Source: Obelidium mucronatum
Lineage: Eukaryota; Chytridiomycota; Chytridiomycetes; Chytridiales; Chytriomycetaceae
NCBI GenBank assembly: GCA_025765595.1
Contig: JAIVFH010000355.1
Span: forward strand, 1 to 24,916
DNA length: 24,916 nt
Reading direction: 5' to 3'
Shown here: in pieces, positions 9,936-17,728 of the stretch
How positions within the stretch are numbered: the stretch's first letter is position 1
Layout: every line of letters starts with the position of its first letter
The notes under the pieces: model-generated
The model's input: only the letters and a program-made list of their open reading frames with translations
Told to the model about the DNA's origin: nothing
Database searches by the model: none
Translations under genes and position numbers: made by a program

Positions 9936-11218
9936 CTATTGCTTCAACTTATACACAGCCTTTGGCTGCTGAACAAAAGATGGAAGAACAGGAGAATGAG
10001 TTAAGGCCAAAGACACAGGTTTGAATTCCCAGCCACTTCCATTCATCAACACAACACAAGAAGCTAATAATTCATCTCCAGCTTTCAAATCCTCAAAAAT
10101 AAGCTCATTGGACTCCCAACTTTCAACAGAAAACCCATCAGTGACATCAACAAGAGGAATAAACTTTCTTCCATCTTCATCTTCTTCAAATCCATAACCC
10201 ATAGGCACATTTTTCTTTTTGTTGTTTGGCCCTAGAAAGTTTTTATTAAGTATTTAGTATATTCAAAATCAACCAAAGATAAGACATACACATCATATGT
10301 TTCAATTGTAAATGATTATTGAACACAGAATACTTGTGGAATTGAGGCATAGTCGGATAAGTTGTAGCTGGAGTAACCTTCAGAGAGAGGAGAGCTCTCA
10401 ACCCATTCTCCATTTCAGTCCTGGGCACAAGGAATTGGCCACTAATGCTATTGGCATAGAAGGAACCACTGATGTATGCCGCATATGGAGAAGCTTTGGA
10501 TTGGACAGCAAAAGGAATAACCACTCTAAGAGGTGATGGATCTTGGTTTTCAATGTGGACTGTGGCCTGAAAACCTATCGGATGAGGAAAAAAAATTTTT
10601 AGAAAATTTTTTTGGAAAATTTTTTTGAAAAAAAAATTAAAAAAAAAAACAAAAAAATCAAAATAAAAAAAATAAAAAAATTAAAAAAATTAAAAAAAAA
10701 ATAAAAAAAAAATTAAAAAAAAAAATAAAATAAAAAATAAAAAAAAAATTAAATTTACCATCATGAAACTCTTTAACAGTACAGTATTGAACCACATCAG
10801 ACAGTTTGGATAACGTTGAGTAGACTGGCAAATCAGCTTCATTGGAAGCAAAGTATTGGATGGCATCCTTGGTGATAGCTCCTTGTGGGGTTCCAAAAGC
10901 CATTTGATGGAGGCATGTCAAAATTGACTGTGTTTGAAGCTCAGGTGGGGTCAAGGAGGGAGCTGGAGGTTTGACTCTGGGTGTGGTTGATGAAGACGTA
11001 GCCTTTCGGGCAGACAGGAATGACAGGGGCGTTGATTTTTGAGGTGTGCGGAGATTGGGGGCAACCTGGGATTGAATCAAATCAGATTCAACTTCATCTT
11101 GCTTCCTCTAAACACGTGGTAAATTCGTTAATACATACTGTATAGCACATTGTAAACAAAAAATCACCTTGTCTGTAAGTTTGGTGGCTGAGGTGGTGCT
11201 GCGTCTGGTGTAGAGCAT
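9936..11218 (-). CDS. Unrecognised four-exon protein upstream of the Helitron
   Basis: Exons 11168-11218, 10759-11107, 10290-10574 and 9936-10231 sum to 981 bases, giving 326 residues. Introns are 11108-11167 (60), 10575-10758 (184, almost pure T on the coding strand) and 10232-10289 (58). All have GT...AG ends and the phases match. The protein begins MLYTRRSTTSATKLTDK. It has a Ser/Thr/Pro-rich linker to about residue 65, a helical region (LTCLHQMAFGTPQGAITKDA), then about 200 residues that look beta-rich (ATVHIENQDPSPLRVVIPFA, FEDLKAGDELLASCVVLM). I know no family that fits. The C-terminal part could be an OB-like single-strand-binding fold, but this is a guess. It shares strand with the Helitron gene and its stop codon lies 90 bases before the Helitron ATG, so it may be an accessory gene of the element or simply its neighbour. 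Confidence 0.65.
10575..10758 (-). repeat. T-rich low-complexity intron
   Basis: On the coding strand this 184-base intron is nearly all T with scattered A, between donor GTAAAT and acceptor CCGATAG. It is about three times longer than the other introns in the window. The length of its homopolymer runs may vary between individuals or be misassembled, but this does not affect the flanking exon frames. Confidence 0.6.
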
Positions 11219-11349
11219 TTTGTTTGTAGAAAAGAGAGAGATTCTGAATTTATAGGTTTTTAGGGAGAATTGTCAAAAGAGACAATTCCAACTGTTCAAC
11301 TCAATAGTTGAAGAGATGAAAGTGCCATCTTATGGGAGGTGTTGTGGCT

Positions 11350-11373
11350 GGGGGGGGGGGGGGGGGGGGGGGG
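11350..11373. repeat. 24-base poly-G run
   Basis: An uninterrupted run of 24 G on the plus strand (C on the minus strand), about 130 bases upstream of the start codon at 11218. Such runs can form G-quadruplexes and are unstable in replication. The exact length is also easily miscalled in sequencing. Confidence 0.85.
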
Positions 11374-11476
11374 AGTTGAGCTGCAGTTCAAGTGGACATT
11401 TCGAGAGCGGGCATTTCGGGAGAGATTTGGAAGGAAAGGGAAAATGAGCAAAAAAATAAAACATTGAAAACAGAAA

Positions 11477-11530
11477 GCGATCGGAAGAGAAAAGCGATCG
11501 GAAAAAAAAGGATCGGAAAAAAAGCGATCC
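11477..11530. repeat. Short degenerate tandem array of GCGATCGG units
   Basis: Four units, GCGATCGG (11477), GCGATCGG (11494), GGATCGG (11510) and GCGATCC (11524), are spaced 14-17 bases apart by A-rich spacers. The core is palindromic (CGATCG). Regular spacing suggests slipped duplication or a row of protein-binding sites upstream of the gene at 11218. Confidence 0.55.
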
Positions 11531-11548
11531 AAAATTTTTTTTTGCAAA

Positions 11549-11581
11549 TCACAAAGTGAGTCACGATGATTCACTTTGTGA
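11549..11581. repeat. Perfect 11-bp inverted repeat (hairpin)
   Basis: TCACAAAGTGA (11549-11559) and TCACTTTGTGA (11571-11581) are exact reverse complements around an 11-base loop that carries part of a TGAGTCA motif (11557-11563). It begins with TC when read on the minus strand. It could be a foldback element end, a transcription-factor site pair, or a terminal structure of a larger element that includes the Helitron and the gene at 9936-11218. None of these is shown. Confidence 0.6.
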
Positions 11582-11785
11582 CGGACGGACAAAATAAGCA
11601 GATAGCTTTATGGCTAAAAGCCAAAAAGGATAGTCTCGCAGACGTTTCAAACGCAAGTTTATCTCAACACTTAAATAAAACAGATTGATTAGATGCACTT
11701 TTTTGGTTCATGCCCACGTATGTTGGGAAAAGTGGATCCAGACACTAAACAGAAAATTTAGACACGCCAAGTACCGTCATTCCAG

Positions 11786-12876
11786 TTAGCCACTTTTCTT
11801 GCTTTTCTCTTTCGCCACTGACGCCACTTGCTTCGCCAACCTTCCAACGCCGCCCCCACGGTCTTTCACTTCAACCACCCCAAACAAGACATACACCATC
11901 AAAAACTGCATTCCAACCAAACATCCCGCAAAAAACACGTCCAAAAAGGATACAGTGGCCAAAAAATCTCGTGACCCTGTCCTGGTATTCACCCATTCAC
12001 AAATATGCCGGTCCAAAGGAATCCCCAAGGCTCCAAGCAATACGGACCCAACACAGGACAATAGAGCCAATTTTCCAACGAGATTTACTTGTGGGGTGCT
12101 TTGAGGAGGGTTTACAAGAGCTGGAATGACCAACGTCCACCCGAAAACTCCAGCCGCAACCACAATCAAGGCAATATAAATCAGCTCAGCCGTAAACGGA
12201 ACTTTCTGAGAAATTCCATAGTACGCAGCCATAAAAAGCGCAAGCGTCAATACAAGAGACGCAATATTGACTATAAACTCATGTTGATCCAGTTGCTGTG
12301 TCGGAAACCTCCGCCCTCTCCATTCAGGATGTCTCTGATAAATCACAGCGAGTATCAAATTGATTCCAATACTAACTTAAAAAAACATGTTTAGCATACT
12401 AAAAACGCGTAGCTGGCTCCTAACCTTCCTGTACTCGCCACATCCAAAGCCCATCCAACTTCCCACTCCTTCGACCCCAAAACAGTCAAACAATGACAAA
12501 CAACAGCCCCTAAATTCATCCCTGAATACCACAAAAACACGCGTCTCCAGGTCCACAGGTCTTGTCGAATCATTACGAATCCTTGAAGTCCAAGACCGAG
12601 GCCCACAAGCGCAAGTACGAGAAGCAGCGGCGATCGAACAGGGAAATTTTTAAGACTGTTTGTCGAGTTGGGCGTGTGTCCGAGCAGTGTGTACAGGATT
12701 GTGTGGTGTTGCTCTGGGATAAGAGTTGAAACGTCGAATGCGATTGGTTTCATTGCGCACTTGTCTCTTGATGATGATAAAAGATGCGGAAATAACTGGT
12801 TCCATAGAGCTGGGAGGTGGGTTTTGACCAGGTTTGTCGATGACGGAAACAAGCGTTGAATGTTGTCCACAGTCAT
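11786..12876 (-). CDS. Seven-helix membrane protein of unknown function
   Basis: Exons 12425-12876 and 11786-12371, with a 53-base intron (12372-12424), sum to 1,038 bases, giving 345 residues. The first exon alone would end in a short unrelated tail, and splicing restores a membrane helix (SIGINLILAVIY). About 80 hydrophilic N-terminal residues precede seven hydrophobic segments, among them LLLVLALVGLGLGLQGFVM, IVNIASLVLTLALFMAAYYG, LIYIALIVVAAGVFGW and VGMQFLMVYVLFGVV. The C-terminus is short and Lys-rich (AKEKSKKSG). The topology resembles a receptor or small transporter, but no family signature is visible. The start at 12876 is only 11 bases past the stop of the LRR gene. A later Met (MKPIAFDV, about residue 42) is possible. 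Confidence 0.75.
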
Positions 12877-12887
12877 TTTATTTAACG
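12877..12887 (-). other. 11-base gap between two same-strand genes
   Basis: Between the LRR stop codon (12888-12890) and the membrane-protein ATG (12874-12876) lie 11 bases. They include AATAAA at 12877-12882 on the minus strand, directly abutting the start codon. The transcript leader of the downstream gene must then begin inside the LRR coding sequence, or the annotated start is too early. Confidence 0.5.
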
Positions 12888-14339
12888 TTAAACCTTAAAG
12901 AACTTAAGCTGCCCGAGCAAAGCATCTGAAAGATTCTTATCTTCAAACAAATTGTCTTGAACGCGAAGGGACCTCAATTTGTGAAGACCATCGAAACTTG
13001 AGGGGATCGATCCAGTGAGACGATTTGCCGAGATATTGAGGGATTCCAGCTGGTAGAGTGTACCGATTGCATCAGGAATAGGCCCGGTCAATCGATTATG
13101 CGACATGTTCAGGTACATCAAGCCACGCATGTGTGCAAGGAAGTTGGGAATCGGTCCAGTCAGCTCATTGTTTGAAAGATCCAATATGATCATCATTTCC
13201 AAAGCGCCCAAAGCAAGAATCTCCCCAACCAGGCGATTCTCAGATAAATTTAAGTAGGTCAAATTGACAAGGTTTTCAAAACCAACGTGTGCCAATGGTC
13301 CTGTTAACTGGTTCAACTGCAAATCAAGTTTCTCCAGCTTGGTCAGCTTCCCCAAGACGGGGATCGGTCCGGTGAGTTGGCTGCCGGATATGCCCAGCTT
13401 CCGCAAGGCGACAAGGTTCCCAAAAGCTTCGGGGATCGGGCATGAGCGTTCGAATCCACTGTCGCATCTTGACCCAAAATCAATTGTTTTTAGCAGTACT
13501 AGATTTTCCAATGAGTCCGGAATATGCCCCGTAAATTTGTTCCAATCCAAATCCAGTTTTCTCAGCTGACCAAGGCTACCAAGCGTATTGGGAATGGTTC
13601 CCTCAAGTTCATTGCTGGAGAGATCCAACTCTTTCAATTGGACAAGACCTCCCAATGTTTCTGGGATACTTCCAGAAAAAAGATTGCGCGATAGATTTAA
13701 GGTTTTTAGAAGAACAAGATTTCCCAAGGCTTCGGGAATCGGGCCAGTAAGCTGATTGTGCTCAAGATCCAGCTCTGTCAGTTGACTAAGCTCTCCAAAA
13801 CTATCAGGGATCAGCCCAGTAAGTTGATTGAAACGCAAACTCAAACTTTGGAGCTGCGCGAGACTTCCCAAAGATGACGGAATATCTCCAGAAAGTCGAT
13901 TTCCCCAGAAATCAAGCATTTTGAGGTGGCTAAGTTCCCCTATAGTATGAGGTATCCTCCCGGAAAGGTTGCAGTACCACAGACTCAGGGATTTCAGCCG
14001 AATGATTTTACTTAACTTTTCAGGAATCTGGCCTGGAGCAAAGTTGCCAGCGTGGCGCTCGATATCCGTGACATGTCCACAGAAAGAAGGGAAAGTGGAT
14101 CGATAGCCGTGCGATGATGCAAACAAGAGAACAACATGCTCTTTCGTGAGAGTTGTTTGCCACTTGTAGATTGGTGGGAACTTTTCCAGATTGATCATAG
14201 CAAAACCAGTGGAGTTCAAGCAAGCATCGAAAGCCCTTGACAGAATCCTGAATTTGATAACTTGCTTTGGCGCAATCCAACTAAATATGTTAACAATGAC
14301 TTCAGGGGGGCAGTCGGCGAGATCAGAGCTTTGATTCAT
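12888..14339 (-). CDS. F-box protein with plant-type leucine-rich repeats
   Basis: A single 483-residue open frame. Residues about 8-48 (LADCPPEVIVNIFSWIAP, VIKFRILSRAF) match the F-box pattern, which in known proteins binds Skp1 in SCF ubiquitin ligases. From about residue 110 to 460 run some 14 leucine-rich repeats of the plant-specific type, with LxGxIP in each unit (LSGDIPSSLGSLAQLQSLSL, LTGPIPEALGNLVLLKTLNL). A slightly irregular unit carries an insertion (GSRCDSGFERS, about residue 295). No signal peptide or transmembrane segment is present, so it should act inside the cell with the LRR as substrate receptor, unlike plant receptor kinases that use the same repeat outside. It is divergent with the P450 gene across 159 bases. 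Confidence 0.88.
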   Translation of the reverse strand: MNQSSDLADCPPEVIVNIFSWIAPKQVIKFRILSRAFDACLNSTGFAMINLEKFPPIYKWQTTLTKEHVVLLFASSHGYRSTFPSFCGHVTDIERHAGNFAPGQIPEKLSKIIRLKSLSLWYCNLSGRIPHTIGELSHLKMLDFWGNRLSGDIPSSLGSLAQLQSLSLRFNQLTGLIPDSFGELSQLTELDLEHNQLTGPIPEALGNLVLLKTLNLSRNLFSGSIPETLGGLVQLKELDLSSNELEGTIPNTLGSLGQLRKLDLDWNKFTGHIPDSLENLVLLKTIDFGSRCDSGFERSCPIPEAFGNLVALRKLGISGSQLTGPIPVLGKLTKLEKLDLQLNQLTGPLAHVGFENLVNLTYLNLSENRLVGEILALGALEMMIILDLSNNELTGPIPNFLAHMRGLMYLNMSHNRLTGPIPDAIGTLYQLESLNISANRLTGSIPSSFDGLHKLRSLRVQDNLFEDKNLSDALLGQLKFFKV

Positions 14340-14498
14340 TATTGATTTGTTCTTTGTTGTTTCATGTTACCAACTTCGGTACAGAGATCCGGTGTGACCA
14401 TATATTTTATTATTTACTAACCCTTACTTCTGTTTATTGTTTCTCCGGAATCTCCCCTGTAGTTTCCTGGTTTTGGTGAATTTGTCATTTCTTGTGGG
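14340..14498. promoter_or_regulatory. Short divergent promoter region, LRR/P450
   Basis: Start codons of the minus-strand F-box/LRR gene (14339) and the plus-strand P450 gene (14499) are 159 bases apart, so both promoters must share this stretch. It has an AT-rich core (CATATATTTTATTATTTA, about 14400) and CT-rich tracts. No specific operator was recognised. Confidence 0.45.
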
Positions 14499-16303
14499 AT
14501 GACGAATAACCATCCAAAAAAACTGTTCAAAATGATCCTCAAAAAGCTCCAAACCCAACTTCAACACGCCGCGGACGCTCTCGGTACAACTCCACGAAAC
14601 TTGGGTCTAGCAGTCGGACTGGCGCTCACAGCAGCATTTGCAATTCGCATTCTCCCAAGAAAGGCAAAAAGTTTCCCACTCCAAAGGAGATGCCTGTTCT
14701 GGGCTCGATGTTGGATTTTGCTCACTACAATAACATGGGGAAACAGCATGAACTATTCGCGCGAGTGCATCAAGAACACGGCCCGATTGTGAAAATGACA
14801 GTTCTCGGATTGTTGAGTGTCTTCTACTCTTCACCATCACATTCAGAATGCTGAAGTACATTTTTTACTTTTACATAAGCGCCTTGATCTTGACAAACGA
14901 TCGCGACTTGATCCATCGAGCTTACACAGACACCGTCAACTTTCACCGCGACGACTATCTCGAAAAGAGCGTCATAGGGCTCCTGGATAATTCGCTATTT
15001 GTTATGCATTCTGGAGAAAAGTGGAAGCGACACAGAAAGTATATTCAACCAGCCTTTGGCCCACATCAGTTGCGGTATGGAATTCAAGTCTCTCAACGTG
15101 AAACAAGCAAGTTGATTGATTTATGGGAAACGGAAATTGGCCAAGCTAAAGAAGGGTTTATTGTATCGGATCTTTTTCACGAGTTTTCGTGTCTTGCGCT
15201 GGATTTGATGTGAGTGTCCATTGTCCAACACCCTGTGTCATGCTCAACAAACCATACAAAAAGCGGACACATTGCATTCTCTCAAGATTTTCATGCCGTG
15301 GAAGAACACCATCAAGGAAAGACATCCGAAACTCACGATATGATGCAGGATCTTGGTCGCCTTTTTCAACAGGTGACGATTTTGCCTTAAAAATATGCAT
15401 ACAAATAAACGTCGTCCAACAGAGAACTTCGAATCTACCATTCACTTGGAGCTTTGTTGGAATCGGTACATCCTCTCCCCGAGTCGTTCGAGTCCGCAAA
15501 TTCATGGATACTCTCGTTGCCAACATTTTGAAAACAAAACGCGAAGGAGAAAAATCTGGCGAATCGACCGCTCCTCACGTTGACCTCCTAGACAGGCTTC
15601 TAGCCGTAGACGCTTCGTCGGACCAACAAAAGTTCAGCGACGAAGAAATTGTCGGAGAAGTTCTTGGGTTCGTGTTTGCTGGCCACGAAACGACAGCAAA
15701 TTCTCTCACTTTCGCTGGAATGGAGCTTGCCCAACATCCAGAATTCCAACAGAGACTCAAAGCGGAAATCAAATCGATTCTTCAGAAATGCCAGGGCCAG
15801 ATTTCTGTTGAAACACTGGCGGAATTCAAGTTTTTGGATCAAGTGATAAAGGAAACACAGCGACGACATTCAGTGGTTGGAGCGCTCACAAGAACAACGC
15901 TGACGGAGGTGGAGTATAATGGCTACATTATCCCACCCAAAACACCTGTTGTTTTGAATCTCCAAGAGTTGCATTTAGACCCTACTTTGTGGGTCGATCC
16001 GTTGATTTGGAATCCTGATCGATGGAATAAACCGACAGCCGTGAATGGATTCATTCCGTTTTCGGAAGGCCCGCATAACTGCATTGGTCAAAAGCTTGCG
16101 CTCATTGAAATGAAGGTAGATATATATTCCATCCGTCGATAATAATTCTCCTTTTTCTTATGAACAAGGTCACTCTCCTTTTGATTCTCAACAAATTCAC
16201 GTTCGAACTTGTACAAGACCAGGAGCTGGATTTCGTTACGGCCACAACATATGGATTGAAGAAGGGCTTAAAAGTCAAAGTTTCGAAAGACGGAATAAAG
16301 TAA
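14499..16303 (+). CDS. Cytochrome P450, 5' part with frame breaks
   Basis: Heme-thiolate monooxygenase. The start at 14499 or 14532 gives a membrane anchor (LAVGLALTAAFAIRIL) followed by a basic/proline hinge, so the protein should sit in the ER membrane. From 14881 the model is clean: introns 15210-15263, 15373-15422 and 16116-16168 all preserve frame. The I-helix motif AGHETT, the ExxR motif ETQR, PDRW in place of PxRF and the heme loop FSEGPHNCIG are all present, and the C-terminus is complete at TAA 16301-16303. Two junctions are faulty. Near 14663-14672 the frame changes from RKAKS to KKFPTPKEMPVLGS, as if one base were missing. Around 14817-14880 a needed intron has no site pair that gives the expected LLS-ALILTNDRDL join. 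A 38-base intron (14819-14856) keeps frame but adds odd residues. Substrate and CYP family cannot be told. Confidence 0.85.
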
Positions 16304-16953
16304 ATGGTATCCGACTTTGTTTTCAGGATGTGGTCAAGCTTACGCCCTTCTATTGGAGAAACAAATTCATTCATGAACCAATCCCAAGACTGGCATCTTG
16401 TTGAACGTCGCAGGCGAGTGCAAGCGAAGCAACCGAATAAGACAGACGCCCCTTGCACTGAAGATAACTTGGACGTAGCGATACACACCGCAGAAGAAGC
16501 CTCAAAACAAGCTTTATGGGCTAGTTGGAGCAAACTTGGCTGGATCAAACCTGGGATATCCCCTCACATCAATTACTCCGATCTTGATGTGCTTTCAGTA
16601 CTACAAGAGCTTCTTCCCAAATCGCTTCCTTTCGATGTTCTCCACGAAATCAGTCAATTCTTTTCGTCAAAATTCTGTCCTGATTGCAAGATTCTCCACG
16701 AAAAGAACGAGCTGTTGTTGCAATCAGGGAGGACACTTTCTGTATCTCTTACTATGACGAAATGGCATGTCTGCCCTGTGAAGATATTATGCGGCGTAGC
16801 GATTGTGGGTGTTCAGCCTGTGTTGGATATTCTATCGATGAACTTGAGCAGATGTATGTAGAAGAATTTGAGCCGCTGTCACGTTCGTATTACAACAAGA
16901 AGGAAGAGATTGGAAAAAAGAGGCAGTATAAAACGTTCAATAATAGAAAGTAA
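16304..16953 (+). CDS. Small protein with Cys-rich C-terminus, unknown
   Basis: Two open frames overlap here, and neither alone looks complete. A 38-base intron (16653-16690, GT...CAAG) joins them in frame: 349 + 263 bases give 203 residues from the ATG at 16304, or 195 from the ATG at 16328. The N-terminal half has an Arg/Lys-rich patch (ERRRRVQAKQ). The C-terminal part has CLPC and DCGCSAC clusters within about 20 residues, which could bind a metal, then a charged tail. No family is recognised. Its first ATG directly follows the P450 stop codon, so 16328 is the more likely start unless the two genes overlap. A frameshift instead of an intron is the main alternative. Confidence 0.45.
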
Positions 16954-17059
16954 GATGGATACAGAGTGTGTGTGAGGGATAATTGCATGACATTTATTTG
17001 GCATTAGTAAAGAATGAAGATATAGTGTAAAAAGAACGAATCGAAGCTGGAAGAAATAA

Positions 17060-17530
17060 TCATCGTGTTTCGGAGCGGCCCATTTTCATGGATCCTGTTG
17101 TTTGCGTTGCGGTTGAAAAAGATGATCCAGCAGACGCCAAAGACATTGGACGAGAGATGGCTAGTTCAGCTTCTGACGGATTTGTTTCATCCAGCGATAT
17201 TACATTCGAAGCTTCTATTGCCGTAGCGGCGGCTTGAGGCGGTGTTGGATGGCTTATCCTGCCAAAGCTGAAGAAGGCACCCTTGCTGGCGTTGCGCACT
17301 GCTCCTCCGTTCGAGCTTGCGCCGTTTGATTGAAATGACAAGATTCCAGCATTCGCAGAAGACCGTTGCATTGGAGGCGACACCACTGCCGGATCATCCA
17401 GCCGAATGTTGGCACAGAGACCAACCCTCTGAAGTCCCCTGAGAAGCGTTGTCGGCGATGCGGGCTCATCTGGAAACAGCTTTCGTTTTATCTTTGCGCC
17501 AGTCTTGACTTCGAGGGATTGGCGCGGCAT
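17060..17530 (-). CDS. Small Ser/Ala-rich hypothetical protein
   Basis: A 156-residue single open frame, convergent with the plus-strand gene ending at 16953. The N-terminus MPRQSLEVKTGAKIKRKLF is basic, with KRKLF resembling a nuclear signal or a cyclin-docking RxL. A segment SPTTLLRGLQRVGL follows, and the rest is low-complexity Ser/Ala/Asn. No family is recognised. A perfect GTCACGTGAC lies about 40 bases upstream of the ATG, which supports this as a real promoter and start. Confidence 0.55.
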   Translation of the reverse strand: MPRQSLEVKTGAKIKRKLFPDEPASPTTLLRGLQRVGLCANIRLDDPAVVSPPMQRSSANAGILSFQSNGASSNGGAVRNASKGAFFSFGRISHPTPPQAAATAIEASNVISLDETNPSEAELAISRPMSLASAGSSFSTATQTTGSMKMGRSETR

Positions 17531-17571
17531 CGTTCGTTTAATTTGATGATGTTTTTTTTTGTAATTTAGAA

Positions 17572-17581
17572 GTCACGTGAC
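17572..17581. promoter_or_regulatory. GTCACGTGAC palindrome (E-box)
   Basis: A ten-base perfect palindrome with CACGTG core. In fungi this core, with flanking GT/AC, is the site of Cbf1-type bHLH factors. It sits 42 bases upstream of the ATG at 17530. Confidence 0.45.
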
Positions 17582-17587
17582 CAAGCG

Positions 17588-17615
17588 GCAAGCCTCAAGT
17601 CGCTTGTAGGCTTGC
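17588..17615. repeat. Inverted repeat between two genes
   Basis: GCAAGCCT (17588-17595) and AGGCTTGC (17608-17615) pair exactly. Inside, CAAG and CTTG can extend the stem with one bulged base, leaving a 3-base loop. It lies just upstream of the E-box of the gene starting at 17530 and downstream of the stop of the gene ending at 17729, so it could serve as terminator structure or regulatory element. Confidence 0.45.
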
Positions 17616-17728
17616 TTCCAATCATGTTCTCATGCAGCTACCCAAGACAGCTTATACTACTCGCCTGCTTCCGACATTTTTAATAATTCAATGTATTGTA
17701 AAACTCTTGCAACATAACTCTTGCAACA

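Larger units (their letters stand above)
11219..11785. other. Intergenic region with several simple repeats, no gene
   Basis: This separates the start of the gene at 11218 from the stop of the membrane protein gene at 11786, both on the minus strand, so it should hold the promoter of the former. It contains the G run, the GCGATC array and the inverted repeat listed separately. The open frame on the minus strand at 11296-11592 is an artefact: its poly-Pro is the G run, and nothing else in it looks coding. Nothing further was seen in 11582-11785. Confidence 0.5.

Noticed and set aside
11296..11592. 98-codon open frame on the minus strand with a poly-Pro tract
   Set aside because: The poly-Pro is the G24 run read as codons. 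The rest covers an A-rich tandem array and a hairpin and resembles no protein.
14605..14663. 59-base intron that would restore the P450 frame
   Set aside because: It would delete the hydrophobic anchor expected in a microsomal P450 and uses a poor donor (GTCTAG). A one-base loss explains the frame better.
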